Counted from the first letter of the stretch, positions 51,519 through 62,655 are shown. The stretch is DNA of 64,000 bases from Neobacillus drentensis NBRC 102427 (GCF_001591445.1 NZ_BCUX01000023.1:1-64000), one strand, 5' to 3'. The notes: generated by a model not told the origin, from the sequence alone. A program made the numbers and translations.

Positions 51519-53498
51519 GTGGCAAGGAATCAGCAAGTTTTTGATTATAATGATGATGCCATACAAGTACTAGAAGGTCTTGAGGCCGTTAGAAAACGCC
51601 CGGGAATGTACATTGGCAGCACCGATGCACGAGGACTCCATCATCTTGTTTACGAGATTGTTGACAATTCTGTCGATGAAGCACTTGGTGGATTTGGCGA
51701 TCAAATCATTGTAAAAATACACAAAGATAATTCAATTAGTGTAAATGACCGAGGACGTGGAATGCCTACGGGAATGCACAAAATGGGGAAACCGACACCA
51801 GAGGTTATCTTAACTATTCTTCATGCCGGCGGTAAGTTTGGTCAAGGCGGTTATAAAACAAGCGGCGGTTTGCACGGTGTTGGTGCATCAGTAGTTAATG
51901 CGTTATCTGAATGGTTAACCGTCACAATTAAAAGAGACGGTTTCGTATATGAACAGCGCTTTGAAAATGGCGGAAAGCCAGCAACAACCCTCGAAAAAAT
52001 CGGGAAAACCAATCAAACCGGAACAACAATTCATTTTAAGCCGGATCCGACCATTTTTTCGACGACCACTTATAACTTTGAGACTTTATGTGAGAGGTTA
52101 AGAGAGTCCGCTTTCTTACTTAAAGCATTAAAAATAGAAATTATCGATGAACGGAATGATTTCCACGAAGTTTTTCATTATGAAAATGGAATTGAAGCGT
52201 TTGTTGCCTATTTAAACGAAGAAAAGGATGTTCTACATCCAGTTATTAGCCTCGAAGGCGCTAATCATGGGATTGAAGTTGATTTTGCGTTTCAATTTAA
52301 TGATGGCTATTCAGAAAATGTCCTCTCGTTCGTTAATAATGTCCGCACAAGAGACGGCGGTACGCATGAAGCCGGGGCTAAAACAGCAATGACAAGAGTA
52401 TTTAATGATTATGCACGAAAGGTTTCTTTCTTAAAAGACAAAGATAAAAACCTTGATGGTGCAGATATCCGCGAAGGTTTGTCAGCGATCATCTCCGTTC
52501 GAATCCCGGAAGAACTGCTCCAGTTCGAAGGACAAACGAAGGGTAAGTTAGGAACAAGTGAAGCTAGATCCGCTGTCGACGCTGTTGTTTCTGAACATCT
52601 CTCTTATTTTCTAGAAGAGAACCCTGATATTAGCTCCCTTCTGATCAAGAAATCAATAAAAGCCTATCAAGCAAGAGAGGCTGCAAGAAAAGCGCGTGAA
52701 GACGCAAGGAGCGGGAAAAAACGCAAGCGTTCAGATGCGGTTTTATCTGGTAAACTAACACCAGCCCAATCACGTAATCCGCAAAGAAATGAACTTTACC
52801 TGGTGGAGGGTGACTCCGCAGGTGGTTCCGCAAAACAAGGTCGTGACCGACGCTTCCAAGCTGTTCTTCCACTGAGGGGTAAGGTAATAAATACCGAAAA
52901 AGCCAAGCTTGCAGACATTTTTAAGAATGAAGAAATCAATACGATTATTCATGCCATTGGCGGTGGAGTAGGAACCGATTTTAGTGTAGAAGATATCAAT
53001 TACGATAAAATTGTCATTATGACCGATGCCGATACTGATGGCGCACATATTCAAGTATTACTGCTTACATTCTTTTACCGTTATATGAAACCCTTGCTTG
53101 AAGCAGGAAAAGTGTTTATTGCCCTGCCGCCGTTATATAAAGTGAGTAAAGGGACAGGCAAAAAAGAAATCATCGAATACGCTTGGAGTGATGATGACCT
53201 CCAGGGTGCAATAAAAAAAGTTGGCAGAGGCTATATTCTTCAACGCTATAAAGGACTTGGAGAAATGAACGCCGACCAATTATGGGATACAACGATGGAT
53301 CCGGAAACACGGACGTTGATTCGTGTTAAAATAGATGATGCAGCAAGAGCGGAACGCAGGGTGACCACGCTAATGGGCGATAAAGTGGAACCACGTCGCA
53401 AGTGGATTGAAAGCAATGTGGCCTTTGGTTTAGAAGAGGATGACACCATATTAGAGAATGAAAATATTACGGTCTCCGAGGAGGATTCTGAAGGATGA
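51519..53498 (+). CDS. parE: DNA topoisomerase IV subunit B
   Basis: ATPase subunit of topoisomerase IV, which unlinks daughter chromosomes. The 659-aa product has the GHKL fold ([12 protein letters not shown] about 47-58, [24 protein letters not shown]) and the [32 protein letters not shown] region (about 429-454) with DADTDGAHI. The start is GTG 51519 after AAAGGGG. It overlaps parC by four bases. Confidence 0.97.
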   Translation: MARNQQVFDYNDDAIQVLEGLEAVRKRPGMYIGSTDARGLHHLVYEIVDNSVDEALGGFGDQIIVKIHKDNSISVNDRGRGMPTGMHKMGKPTPEVILTILHAGGKFGQGGYKTSGGLHGVGASVVNALSEWLTVTIKRDGFVYEQRFENGGKPATTLEKIGKTNQTGTTIHFKPDPTIFSTTTYNFETLCERLRESAFLLKALKIEIIDERNDFHEVFHYENGIEAFVAYLNEEKDVLHPVISLEGANHGIEVDFAFQFNDGYSENVLSFVNNVRTRDGGTHEAGAKTAMTRVFNDYARKVSFLKDKDKNLDGADIREGLSAIISVRIPEELLQFEGQTKGKLGTSEARSAVDAVVSEHLSYFLEENPDISSLLIKKSIKAYQAREAARKAREDARSGKKRKRSDAVLSGKLTPAQSRNPQRNELYLVEGDSAGGSAKQGRDRRFQAVLPLRGKVINTEKAKLADIFKNEEINTIIHAIGGGVGTDFSVEDINYDKIVIMTDADTDGAHIQVLLLTFFYRYMKPLLEAGKVFIALPPLYKVSKGTGKKEIIEYAWSDDDLQGAIKKVGRGYILQRYKGLGEMNADQLWDTTMDPETRTLIRVKIDDAARAERRVTTLMGDKVEPRRKWIESNVAFGLEEDDTILENENITVSEEDSEG

Positions 53499-55933
53499 GT
53501 ACAAATGAAAAATTCCGTGACTTGCCTCTAGAAGATGTAATTGGTGATCGTTTTGGTCGATATAGTAAATATATTATTCAAGAACGAGCCCTTCCCGATG
53601 CACGTGACGGCTTAAAACCAGTGCAGCGGAGAATTCTTTATGCGATGCATTTTGAAGGAAATACGCATGATAAAGGTTTTCGTAAATCAGCTAAAACGGT
53701 CGGTAACGTTATTGGTAACTACCATCCACATGGAGATTCATCTGTGTATGAGGCTATGGTACGAATGAGTCAGGATTGGAAGGTAAGAAATGTTCTGGTC
53801 CAAATGCATGGAAACAACGGCAGCGTCGATGGGGATCCACCGGCAGCCATGCGATATACGGAAGCAAGACTTTCAGCGATTGCATCAGAATTAATGCGTG
53901 ATATTGAAAAAAACACCGTGGAATTTATTTCAAACTTTGATGATACTTCGAAAGAGCCAACTGTTTTGCCAGCCATGTTCCCAAATCTTCTTGTCAATGG
54001 ATCAACAGGAATTTCAGCGGGCTATGCAACAGATATCCCGCCGCATCATCTTGGCGAAATCATTGATGGGGTCATCAAGAGAATGGATCAACCCGATTGT
54101 TCAGTGGATGATTTAATGACAATCGTCAAAGGTCCTGATTTTCCTACAGGCGGTATCATTCAAGGGGTAGCTGGGATTAAAAAAGCCTATGAAACTGGTA
54201 AAGGAAAAATTATCGTCCGTAGTAAAGCAGAAATCGAAGAGGTACGTGGTGGTAAGCAGCAAATTGTTATCACCGAAATTCCTTATGAGATCAATAAGGC
54301 CAATCTTGTCAAAAAAATGGATGAATTCCGTCTCGATCGAAAAGTGGAAGGCATCTCTGAAATCCGTGATGAAACAGACCGGACAGGCCTTAGAATTGTC
54401 ATTGATTTAAAGAAAGATGCTGATGCGGAAGGTGTCTTAAACTATCTATACAAAAATAGTGACCTTCAAATAACCTACAATTTTAATATGGTTGCCATTC
54501 ATAAAAAACGTCCAAAATTAATGGGACTTAGAGAGATGTTGGATGCATATATCGAGCACCAAAAGGAAGTTGTGACAAGAAGATCGCAATTTGAACTAAA
54601 TAAAGCCAAAGAGCGGCAGCATATCGTCGAAGGATTAATGAAGGCTTTATCGATTCTCGATGAAGTTATCGCCACCATCCGTGCTTCCAAGGATAAACGC
54701 GATGCGAAGGACAATTTAATAGCTAAGTTTGCCTTTACAGAGCTGCAGTCAGAAGCAATCGTTTCTTTACAGCTTTATCGCTTAACGAATACCGATATCA
54801 CTGCACTGAGACAGGAAGCTGAAGAATTAGCTAAGAAAATTGACGAGCTTACTAGTATTTTAGCAAGCGATAAAACGCTATTCTCTGTGATTAAAAAAGA
54901 ATTAAAAGATGTCAAAAAACGGTTTGCTGATGAGCGTCGATCTAAGATCGAAGCAGAAATCGAAGAATTAAAAATCAATCTTGAAGTCACCGTCCCAAGT
55001 GAAGACGTAATTGTTACGGTTACAAAACAGGGTTATGTGAAACGAACGAGCCCGCGTTCATTTGCGGCCTCCAGTGGTCAGGACCTTGCCATGAAGGATT
55101 CAGATCGATTGTTAGCGCAACTTGAAATGAATACAAAAGATGTATTGCTCCTGTTTACGAATAAAGGAAATTACTTATTCTGCCCAGTACACGAGCTGCC
55201 GGATATCCGCTGGAAAGACCTTGGCCAGCATATTGCGAATATTATTCCAATTGAGCGTGATGAAGAGATTATCCAAGCCATTCCAGTGAAAGACTTTGAG
55301 GCAGATCTATTCTTTGTCTTTGTCACGAAAAATGGCATGGTCAAGAAAACAGAGTTGAAACAATATAAAGCACAGCGATATTCCAAACCGCTCGTTGCTA
55401 TCAACCTTAAGGATGATGATCAAGTTACGGATGTGCATCTAACAGACGGAACAAAAGAATTATTCTTAATCACCCACTTAGGTTACTCTTTATGGTTTCA
55501 TGAAGAAGAAATCAGTATTGTCGGTGCGCGTGCTGCCGGAGTTAAAGGGATTAATTTAAAAGATGACGATTTTGTCATTGGTGGTAAAATTATTCATTCA
55601 GACAGTAACGAAACCATTGTTATTTCGACGCAGCGTGGAGCTGTGAAGCGGATGAAACTGAAAGAGTTTGAAATAGCAACACGAGCCAAGCGCGGCGTTG
55701 TCATTTTAAGAGAGCTTAAGTCCAATCCACACCGAATTACTGGATTTGTTATCGTAAATGAACAGGATGTTATTTATATCCAAACAGAAAAAGGTCATAT
55801 TGAGACATTGAATTCAGTAGATATTCACTATAGTGACCGTTATTCGAATGGGTCATTTATTCTTGATGAAGATGACTACGGAAAAGTAACAACTGTTTGG
55901 AAAGTTCCATCATCAGAAAAACCAGGTCTATAA
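53495..55933 (+). CDS. parC: DNA topoisomerase IV subunit A
   Basis: DNA-cutting subunit of topoisomerase IV. The 812-aa product has the catalytic tyrosine Y121 in [11 protein letters not shown]. Its quinolone region reads [12 protein letters not shown] with S82 and E86 at the positions whose change gives fluoroquinolone resistance, so this copy looks wild type. A long coiled-coil tower (about 370-470) and a beta-propeller C-terminal domain follow. The ATG overlaps the parE stop (GGATGAG). Confidence 0.97.
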   Translation: MSTNEKFRDLPLEDVIGDRFGRYSKYIIQERALPDARDGLKPVQRRILYAMHFEGNTHDKGFRKSAKTVGNVIGNYHPHGDSSVYEAMVRMSQDWKVRNVLVQMHGNNGSVDGDPPAAMRYTEARLSAIASELMRDIEKNTVEFISNFDDTSKEPTVLPAMFPNLLVNGSTGISAGYATDIPPHHLGEIIDGVIKRMDQPDCSVDDLMTIVKGPDFPTGGIIQGVAGIKKAYETGKGKIIVRSKAEIEEVRGGKQQIVITEIPYEINKANLVKKMDEFRLDRKVEGISEIRDETDRTGLRIVIDLKKDADAEGVLNYLYKNSDLQITYNFNMVAIHKKRPKLMGLREMLDAYIEHQKEVVTRRSQFELNKAKERQHIVEGLMKALSILDEVIATIRASKDKRDAKDNLIAKFAFTELQSEAIVSLQLYRLTNTDITALRQEAEELAKKIDELTSILASDKTLFSVIKKELKDVKKRFADERRSKIEAEIEELKINLEVTVPSEDVIVTVTKQGYVKRTSPRSFAASSGQDLAMKDSDRLLAQLEMNTKDVLLLFTNKGNYLFCPVHELPDIRWKDLGQHIANIIPIERDEEIIQAIPVKDFEADLFFVFVTKNGMVKKTELKQYKAQRYSKPLVAINLKDDDQVTDVHLTDGTKELFLITHLGYSLWFHEEEISIVGARAAGVKGINLKDDDFVIGGKIIHSDSNETIVISTQRGAVKRMKLKEFEIATRAKRGVVILRELKSNPHRITGFVIVNEQDVIYIQTEKGHIETLNSVDIHYSDRYSNGSFILDEDDYGKVTTVWKVPSSEKPGL

Positions 55934-55942
55934 ATTTTTGCA

Positions 55943-55974
55943 GGACTCTCTAGAAATCTAGAGGGTCTTTTTTC
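55943..55974 (+). terminator. Terminator of parEC
   Basis: GACTCTCTAGA/TCTAGAGGGTC with a 2-nt loop and one wobble, then TTTTTTC. Confidence 0.85.
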
Positions 55975-56030
55975 ATCATTTTTCCAAAACTGGACATACT
56001 AACTATTAACAGAGTTGGGAGGGTTCATGA

Positions 56031-56789
56031 ATGAAAAAAGAGATGCTTCTGGTTATTGCTTCGTTTTTCCTCATGTCACTTACTGCGATTACCGGGGTCT
56101 ATGCCATCGAAGAAACGACTAAAATAGTCACGATTTCTAAAGAGGAAGCAGACATTACAAGTGATGGTAAAGTGGAGGAGATCCTTTTGAAGGGGGTTCC
56201 TTATCAGAAGGAAGATACATTTTTGGAGAAAATTTATCTTGAAATTAACGCCTCGAACGGTAAGAAATATTCCTTCCCATTGGAAAGTGGTGCTAGAGCT
56301 TCATTTCAGTTAGTGGACTTAAACGGAGATGGCTTACAGGATTTATTTGCAAGTGTGTTGACGGGGGAAAGTGAGGGAATTGTCCAAAACTACGCCTATT
56401 CCCTAAAAGATTTTGTACAAATTGATATACCACTGCCGGAGCCGCTTGAAATGGATAGCCATTTTTTAAAAGGATATAAAGCAGAAATCAAACTTACCGA
56501 AACAGGAAAAGCCTATCAGTTTGATTTAAAGGACCGAAAGATATATTATAATAGGCTCGGACTTTATTATAAAGGAAAACTAAATGAGCCTACTGAGCTA
56601 ACCGTAAACCCATTTAATCAGCTCCAACCGATCGCAATAAAGGGCAATAAAGTGGAGTTACAGGGGGAACAAAGGGTCACTGGAATCGCAAATGCGGACG
56701 TCATTGCATCTGTTAAATCTACTTGGACGTTTGAAAGAGGTCATTGGAAACTAAAAAGTACAATTGTAAATAAAGAATTAACTAGATGA
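56031..56789 (+). CDS. Secreted protein with VCBS-like calcium loop
   Basis: The 252-aa protein has a signal peptide (about 1-25, ending VYA) and a mature part rich in beta strands. VDLNGDGLQDLF (about 94-105) matches the calcium-binding DxNxDGxxD loop of FG-GAP/VCBS repeats. The C-terminal half has YQFDLKDRKIYYNRLGLYYKG and a final WTFERGHWKLKS strand. The role is unknown; it is probably released or wall-associated. GGGAGGG lies 7 bases before the ATG. It is monocistronic with its own terminator. Confidence 0.75.
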   Translation: MKKEMLLVIASFFLMSLTAITGVYAIEETTKIVTISKEEADITSDGKVEEILLKGVPYQKEDTFLEKIYLEINASNGKKYSFPLESGARASFQLVDLNGDGLQDLFASVLTGESEGIVQNYAYSLKDFVQIDIPLPEPLEMDSHFLKGYKAEIKLTETGKAYQFDLKDRKIYYNRLGLYYKGKLNEPTELTVNPFNQLQPIAIKGNKVELQGEQRVTGIANADVIASVKSTWTFERGHWKLKSTIVNKELTR

Positions 56790-56796
56790 TTTTTTT

Positions 56797-56822
56797 AAAC
56801 ACAGGACTTCCTGTGTTTTTTA
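56797..56822 (+). terminator. Terminator of the secreted-protein gene
   Basis: AAACACAGGA/TCCTGTGTTT with a 2-nt loop, then TTTTA. Confidence 0.85.
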
Positions 56823-56986
56823 TTTTGATAATAATTGACGGGATAATCTGTCGGGAATATACTTATGATTGCTTAGCAAGCCACACAGCTACGATAAAAA
56901 TTTAATAATTTATTTTGTTCATATTCAGTTCATAAAACTAGGATAAAATTACTCTTAATTACTATTAAAAACGGAGTTGAAGAATT

Positions 56987-58714
56987 TTGATTAAATTAAC
57001 CAAATTTCTAAAGCCATTTCAATTATCCATTTATATGGTTTTAGGCCTCGTGCTCTTACAGTCCTTGTCCGAGCTTTACTTGCCAACCTTAATGGCCGAT
57101 ATCGTTGACAAAGGTGTAGTGACTGGTGATACACATTACATATGGAAAATCGGCGGCTTCATGCTGCTCGTTGCAGCAGGAGGGATGATTTGTTCAATTG
57201 CTGCGAGTTTCTACTCAGCTAAAGCAGCTTCAGGCTTTGGAAAGTTCTTGCGGAGCAAGATTTTCGCACACGTTGGGAACTTTTCGTTACATGAGTTTGA
57301 TAAACTCGGAACAGCCTCACTGATTACCAGAACAACTAACGATATTACCCAAATCCAACAGGTATTAGTGATGATGTTACGTATGATGGCGATGGCACCA
57401 ATGATGTGTATTGGCGGGATCATTATGGCCTATTCAAAGGATGCCAAGCTAACCTTGGTTCTTGCTGTCGCTTTGCCTATCCTCGTGCTGGCCATCGTAG
57501 TTATTGCAAGAAAAGGGATCCCGCTTTTTAAAGCAATGCAAGTTAAATTAGATAATCTCAATCGTGTTTTACGAGAAAACTTAACCGGTATTCGTGTCAT
57601 TCGTTCATTTAATCGAGTCGAGCATGAGAAGAAGCGGTTTGATGAAGCGAACTGGGATTTAACACAAACCGCGATTAAGGTTAATAAAATCATGGCGGCC
57701 ATGATGCCGATTATGATGATTGTGTTAAACCTCTCGACTGTAGCGATTGTCTGGTTTGGCGGACTACGAATTAGTCATGGTCATATGCAGGTTGGTGATA
57801 TGATGGCGTTTATTCAATATGCCATGCAAATTATGTTCTCGTTCATCATGCTGTCGATGATGTTTGTGATGATTCCAAGGGCATCCGTATCTGCGGTCCG
57901 AATCAATGAAGTTCTTGAAACCGTAGCAGATATTAAGGATCCATCAACGCCGTTATCAGAGGATGGCTTAAAAGGGCATGTAGAATTCCAAGAGGTAACT
58001 TTCAGCTATCCTGGGGCGGAAATGCCTGCTATTTCTAATATTTCTTTTTCGATGAGGCCGGGTGAAGTGACAGCTATAATCGGTGGAACTGGCTCTGGTA
58101 AGTCGACATTGATTAACTTGATTCCGCGCTTTTATGATGTCGACAGTGGAAAAGTCCTTGTCGATGGGATCGATGTTAGGGAAATGGCGCAAGAACAGCT
58201 TAGGAAAAAAATTGGGTTTGTCCCCCAGCAATCCGTGCTTTTTACCGGGACCATTGCAGAAAATATACGTTATGGGAAAGAAACGGCAACAACAGCAGAG
58301 GTGGAACATGCGGCAGAAGTTGCCCAGGCCAAAGAATTTATTGCCAATATGCCTGAAGGGTTTGATGCGGTAATTGCGCAAGGGGGAACAAATGTTTCTG
58401 GCGGACAGAAACAACGATTATCAATTGCGAGAGCCCTCGTTCGAAAGCCAGAAATCTATATATTCGATGACAGCTTTTCCGCATTGGACTTTAAAACAGA
58501 TGCCAAACTTCGCTCAGCCTTAAAAGCAGAAACTGGTAATTCCACTGTATTAATCGTAGCACAACGAGTAACAACAATTATGGATGCCGATCAGATTATT
58601 GTCCTAGATAACGGCGAAATTTCCGGAATTGGCAAACACAAGGAATTGATGGAATCGAGTGCGGTTTACCGTGAAATTGTAATGTCACAGCTGTCAGAGG
58701 AGGAAATCGCATGA
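56987..58714 (+). CDS. ABC exporter half-transporter with degenerate ATP site (first subunit)
   Basis: The 575-aa protein has six membrane helices (about 15-310) fused to an ABC ATPase domain: Walker A GGTGSGKST (about 368-376), signature VSGGQKQRL, Walker B IYIFDDSFSALD. The catalytic Glu after Walker B is Asp, and the switch His is Gln (VAQRVTT), so this NBD forms a degenerate site, as in BmrC/LmrC/YfiB-type heterodimers. The start is TTG 56987 with CGGAG upstream. It overlaps the next gene by four bases, its obvious partner. A drug or lipid substrate is likely but unknown. Confidence 0.9.
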   Translation: MIKLTKFLKPFQLSIYMVLGLVLLQSLSELYLPTLMADIVDKGVVTGDTHYIWKIGGFMLLVAAGGMICSIAASFYSAKAASGFGKFLRSKIFAHVGNFSLHEFDKLGTASLITRTTNDITQIQQVLVMMLRMMAMAPMMCIGGIIMAYSKDAKLTLVLAVALPILVLAIVVIARKGIPLFKAMQVKLDNLNRVLRENLTGIRVIRSFNRVEHEKKRFDEANWDLTQTAIKVNKIMAAMMPIMMIVLNLSTVAIVWFGGLRISHGHMQVGDMMAFIQYAMQIMFSFIMLSMMFVMIPRASVSAVRINEVLETVADIKDPSTPLSEDGLKGHVEFQEVTFSYPGAEMPAISNISFSMRPGEVTAIIGGTGSGKSTLINLIPRFYDVDSGKVLVDGIDVREMAQEQLRKKIGFVPQQSVLFTGTIAENIRYGKETATTAEVEHAAEVAQAKEFIANMPEGFDAVIAQGGTNVSGGQKQRLSIARALVRKPEIYIFDDSFSALDFKTDAKLRSALKAETGNSTVLIVAQRVTTIMDADQIIVLDNGEISGIGKHKELMESSAVYREIVMSQLSEEEIA

Positions 58715-60609
58715 GTAAGGATCAAAAACCCGAACATAATTCCGAACCTCGCAGACCTGGCCCGGGCCCAGGCGGAGGATTTGGCCCTATGGGTATGGGT
58801 ATGCCCGTTCAAAAAGCAAAGAATTTTAAAGGAACCTTAAATCGATTAATCAGCTATTTGAAGCCTTATAAATTACAGCTGCTTTCTGTATTGTTAACTG
58901 CAATTATTAGTACCATTTTTTCGATCGTCAGCCCGAAAATTATGGGGAAAGCAACAACCAAATTATTTGAAGGCTTGATGATGAAGCTGAAGGGTGTCCC
59001 CGGGGCCAAAATAGATTTTGATTATATCGGTCAAATTATTATCTTACTCATTGGCCTCTATATATTGAGTGCAATTTTCGCCTATTTACAACAATACATC
59101 ATGGCAGGTGTCGCTCAGAAAACAGTGTATAATCTTCGAAAAGAAGTAGAGGAAAAGCTTAACCGGCTGCCTTTAAAATACTTTGATTCACATACCCATG
59201 GGGAGATTCTTAGCCGAGCGGTCAATGATGTCGATAATATTAGCACGACCTTACAGCAAAGCTTAACCCAGTTGATTACCTCTGTAGTTACTATTATCGG
59301 AGTAATCATCATGATGCTATCAATCAGTCCATTGATGACATTGATTGTAATTGTTACTCTGCCACTAAGTGGTGTGGCGATTGCAAAAATCGCCAAAAAG
59401 TCACAGTTGTATTTTAAAGGGCAGCAAAAATCACTGGGCCAGCTTAATGGTCATGTGGAAGAAATGTACACAGGGCATAAGGTAGTCAAAGTATTTGGAC
59501 ATGAGCAGAAATCGATTGAAACATTTGAAGGAATTAATGAAACTCTCTACCAATCCGCATGGAAGGCCCAATTTGTATCCGGGATGATTATGCCACTCAT
59601 GTCATTTATTAATAATATTGGCTATGTCCTAGTCTCAGTCGTGGGCGGAATCCTGGTTACGAAAAAAGCGATTGAAATTGGTGATATTCAGGCTTTCATT
59701 CAATATGCGCGGCAGTTTTCCCAGCCAATTGCTCAAACAGCATCGATTGCCAACGTTATTCAATCAACTATTGCCAGTGCAGAACGTGTATTTGAAATAT
59801 TAGATGAAACGGAAGAGGTCCCAGAAGCAGTTCAAGCGATAGTAATTACTGCTCCAAAGGGCGAAGTAACTTTTGAACAGGTTACCTTTGGTTATGAGGA
59901 AAATGAAATCTTAATTAAAAATATGCAAATTGATGTGAAATCGGGCCAGACAGTTGCGATTGTCGGACCAACAGGGGCAGGGAAGACCACGCTTATTAAT
60001 TTGTTAATGCGATTCTACGAGCTTAATTCCGGTCGAATCTTAATTGATGGAATTGATACTAGAGATCTTAAAAGGGAACACCTGAGGAGCTTATTTGGGA
60101 TGGTTCTGCAGGATACTTGGCTATTTAATAGTACGATTTATGATAATATTGCCTATGGAAGGGAAGGGGCAACTAAAGAGGAAGTGGTGGCAGCGGCTCG
60201 TGCTGCTAACGCGGACCATTTTATTCGAACTCTTCCGGATGGATATGATACGATTTTGAATGAGGAAGCATCCAATATTTCTCAGGGCCAAAAACAACTG
60301 TTAACCATTGCCAGAGCGATTCTCGCTAATCCTGCGATTCTGATCCTTGACGAAGCAACAAGCAGTGTCGATACCCGGACAGAGGTACAAATTCAAAAGG
60401 CGATGAACCATTTGATGAAAGGAAGGACCAGCTTTGTGATCGCCCATAGATTATCAACGATTAGAGAGGCAGATTTAATCCTTGTGATGAATAATGGAAG
60501 TGTGATTGAAAAAGGAAATCATCTTGAATTACTTGAAAAAGACGGATTTTATGCGGATCTGTATAATAGTCAGTTTACTGGCAGTAATTCAATGAAAGAT
60601 GCAGGATAA
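58711..60609 (+). CDS. ABC exporter half-transporter with canonical ATP site (second subunit)
   Basis: The 632-aa partner of the upstream half-transporter. It has an unusual Pro/Gly/Met-rich N-terminal extension (RRPGPGPGGGFGPMGMGMP, about 14-32), six membrane helices (about 50-330), then an ATPase domain with Walker A GPTGAGKTT (about 421-429), signature ISQGQKQLL, Walker B ILILDEATSSVD with the catalytic Glu, and the switch His in IAHRLST. Its signature has Gln for the first Gly-adjacent residue. It resembles YfiC/BmrD-type subunits. Confidence 0.92.
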   Translation: MSKDQKPEHNSEPRRPGPGPGGGFGPMGMGMPVQKAKNFKGTLNRLISYLKPYKLQLLSVLLTAIISTIFSIVSPKIMGKATTKLFEGLMMKLKGVPGAKIDFDYIGQIIILLIGLYILSAIFAYLQQYIMAGVAQKTVYNLRKEVEEKLNRLPLKYFDSHTHGEILSRAVNDVDNISTTLQQSLTQLITSVVTIIGVIIMMLSISPLMTLIVIVTLPLSGVAIAKIAKKSQLYFKGQQKSLGQLNGHVEEMYTGHKVVKVFGHEQKSIETFEGINETLYQSAWKAQFVSGMIMPLMSFINNIGYVLVSVVGGILVTKKAIEIGDIQAFIQYARQFSQPIAQTASIANVIQSTIASAERVFEILDETEEVPEAVQAIVITAPKGEVTFEQVTFGYEENEILIKNMQIDVKSGQTVAIVGPTGAGKTTLINLLMRFYELNSGRILIDGIDTRDLKREHLRSLFGMVLQDTWLFNSTIYDNIAYGREGATKEEVVAAARAANADHFIRTLPDGYDTILNEEASNISQGQKQLLTIARAILANPAILILDEATSSVDTRTEVQIQKAMNHLMKGRTSFVIAHRLSTIREADLILVMNNGSVIEKGNHLELLEKDGFYADLYNSQFTGSNSMKDAG

Positions 60610-60615
60610 ATGGAT

Positions 60616-60653
60616 GCGTTTGGAAAGCTTTGAGCTTTCTGAACGCTTTTTTT
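60616..60653 (+). terminator. Terminator of the ABC exporter operon
   Basis: GCGTTTGGAAAGCT/AGCTTTCTGAACGC (60616-60629 with 60633-60646, two wobbles), then seven T. Confidence 0.88.
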
Positions 60654-60685
60654 AATTCCGGAAAATGAATAAAAATTTCGCTGCA

Positions 60686-60718
<33 letters not shown>

Positions 60719-60732
60719 TATTTCGCATTTTT

Positions 60733-60757
60733 GTTTACATAATATTATTATGTAAAC
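60733..60757. other. Candidate dif-like Xer recombination site
   Basis: GTTTACATAA (60733-60742), 5-bp centre TATTA, TTATGTAAAC (60748-60757), a perfect inverted repeat. The right arm plus the next base, TTATGTAAACT, is identical to the XerD arm of the B. subtilis dif site as I recall it. It lies 50 bp beyond the 3' end of the xerS gene and 5 kb from parC. An operator or chance AT palindrome is possible. Confidence 0.5.
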
Positions 60758-60770
60758 TGATAAATTATAT

Positions 60771-60798
60771 AAAAAAGACTGCCATAATGATGACAGTC
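60771..60798 (-). terminator. Terminator of xerS
   Basis: On the minus strand GACTGTCAT/ATGGCAGTC (60790-60798 with 60777-60785, one wobble) and six T. Confidence 0.85.
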
Positions 60799-60805
60799 CT
60801 ATTAT

Positions 60806-61894
60806 TTAGTCTATTTGTTCTTTCGGCATATCCATCTTATCAACTGCAATTTTAAGATCATCATTCTTTATGTGCGTGTAGATCATCGTTGTTTGGATGG
60901 ATGAATGGCCTAATTGCCGTCTTAATTTCGGAACATCATTGATCTCAGCATGGTATCTGGTTGCAAACGAATGACGCAGCTTATGTACGGATAATGAAGG
61001 TTTACCAAATGAGGTGGCATATTTTTCGATCAGATTTTCAACGGCTCTAGCTTTTAATCTTCGTGATTTTACTTTCGGACCCGTTGGTCCACTAACAAAT
61101 AATGCCTTTTCATTTTTATCAACGTTGTATTTGGCAGTTCGGACTGCTAAATATTCTTGGAGGTCAGCCATAGCCACTTGACTAAAATAAACGAATTGTT
61201 CTTTATTTCCTTTGCGGATAACCCTGACACAGTACTTTTTAAAATCAATATCATCTAGTTCAATGCCAATTAACTCGGAAAGACGAAGTCCAGACCCAAG
61301 AATTAATGATACAATGGCTGTATCGCGTTCTTTATTCAATTGATGAAAGTTAAATAACTTTTTATTTTCTTTATTTAAATCGCCGTAATCATTGGCAACA
61401 AAGAGGCGAAACTTCTCATATTCATCGCCCAGAAGAATTTTGCCTTCCATTTTAGTTGCCTTCGTTTCCATACTGTCTTTTACTTCATTAAATTCGATTT
61501 TTGCCATGACATTACGATTCAAATACGGCTTTAAGTCTGGTGTTTCAGCAATATTTTGCAAATAATTAAACAGTGATTTTAACGCCGATAATTTCCGATT
61601 AACGGTTAACTCTTTATTACTTAATTGATAATGGAGATAGTTTAAGAAACTTTCAATCTCTAAGACAGTCATTTGCTCCAATCTTTCTATAGGAATATCT
61701 TTGATGCTGCCAGAAGCTAATTGCTCATTGATCATCCAAGTAAAGAAGATTTTATAATCATGACAATAATTGAATAAGGATGCCGTCGAAAGTTTACGTA
61801 ATTTATGGTTGATGTATTCGTCAACATACCAAGGAAGTTCGTTAAGGATCGTTTGTAGTTTTTGAAATTGATGCTGCTTATTTTGATTTACCAT
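60806..61894 (-). CDS. xerS: Tyrosine recombinase XerS
   Basis: The 362-aa tyrosine recombinase has an N-terminal SAM-like core-binding domain (about 20-150) and a catalytic domain with all active residues: Arg in GSGLRLSEL (about 207), Lys in RKGNKEQ, HKLRHSF (His and Arg), LGHSS and the nucleophile Tyr in MIYTHI (about 342). Its length and sequence type fit XerS, the single recombinase of streptococci that is also annotated in many Bacillus. It resolves chromosome dimers at dif. ATG 61894 follows GGGGTGAT. An integrase from a lost element is the main alternative, but no element genes are present. Confidence 0.85.
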   Translation of the reverse strand: MVNQNKQHQFQKLQTILNELPWYVDEYINHKLRKLSTASLFNYCHDYKIFFTWMINEQLASGSIKDIPIERLEQMTVLEIESFLNYLHYQLSNKELTVNRKLSALKSLFNYLQNIAETPDLKPYLNRNVMAKIEFNEVKDSMETKATKMEGKILLGDEYEKFRLFVANDYGDLNKENKKLFNFHQLNKERDTAIVSLILGSGLRLSELIGIELDDIDFKKYCVRVIRKGNKEQFVYFSQVAMADLQEYLAVRTAKYNVDKNEKALFVSGPTGPKVKSRRLKARAVENLIEKYATSFGKPSLSVHKLRHSFATRYHAEINDVPKLRRQLGHSSIQTTMIYTHIKNDDLKIAVDKMDMPKEQID

Positions 61895-62014
61895 AAAATC
61901 ACCCCACTTCTATATTTTACTAAATTAAGTTAATTGCGTCAAATTTATATTTTACGCAGTTTACTTATTTAATATGATCAACGACTTCAGGTTTGAATCT
62001 TCCCACTATAACCG

Positions 62015-62054
62015 ATAAAAAACGCCGACTGGTCTTTATCACCAATCGGCGTCC
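62015..62054 (-). terminator. Terminator of pdxST
   Basis: On the minus strand ACGCCGATTGGT/ACCAGTCGGCGT (62041-62052 with 62022-62033, one wobble), then six T. Confidence 0.9.
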
Positions 62055-62063
62055 CCGCTTCAC

Positions 62064-62654
62064 CTAATGAACTAAAACATTTGTATGCTCTCGCACCATT
62101 TCAATAAAATACTTCATAATTCTTAGATCCTCTGTTAATTCCGGATGAAAGGAACATCCTAAAAATTGGCCATCCCGCGCTAAAACAATGCGCTCTTCAT
62201 GTTTTGCGAGTACTTCAACATTTTCTCCTGCCGCAACGATATGTGGAGCCCGGATAAAAACAGCAGGAATATCCTCTCCTACTCCGCTGATGGACATCTC
62301 GACTTCAAAACTATCGACTTGGCGGCCAAATGAATTCCGTTCGACCACGACGTCCATCACCCCCAGATGTGGCGTATCATAACCAACGATTTCTGTTGCC
62401 AGTAAAATCAGGCCTGCACATGTTCCAAACATCGGAACTCCCCCGGCGGCTAGAGCTCGAATGGGTTCAAGCAACTCGTATCGATCCAGCAGTTTCCGCA
62501 TTGTTGTACTTTCTCCGCCAGGCAGTACAAGACCATTCAATTCTTTTAGATCTTCAGCCGATTTAACTGAAATCGCCCTACAGCCAAGCTCTTCAATTTG
62601 TCTTATATGCTCTCTGACTGCACCTTGTAATGCAAGTACCCCTATTTTCAGCAT
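62064..62654 (-). CDS. pdxT: Pyridoxal 5'-phosphate synthase glutaminase subunit
   Basis: Releases ammonia from glutamine for PdxS. The 196-aa class I glutaminase has the nucleophile Cys in FGTCAGLIL (about 79), the [11 protein letters not shown] loop (about 47-57) and the His-Glu pair in SFHPELT (about 170-172). I start at ATG 62654, one base after the pdxS stop (TAATATG), with GGTTGGT as a weak ribosome binding site, so translation is coupled. Confidence 0.96.
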   Translation of the reverse strand: MLKIGVLALQGAVREHIRQIEELGCRAISVKSAEDLKELNGLVLPGGESTTMRKLLDRYELLEPIRALAAGGVPMFGTCAGLILLATEIVGYDTPHLGVMDVVVERNSFGRQVDSFEVEMSISGVGEDIPAVFIRAPHIVAAGENVEVLAKHEERIVLARDGQFLGCSFHPELTEDLRIMKYFIEMVREHTNVLVH

Positions 62655-62655
62655 A

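Noticed and set aside
60806..61894. Phage or ICE integrase at a mobile element end
   Set aside because: There are no element genes, no tRNA attachment site and no flanking direct repeats; the length and sequence type fit XerS.
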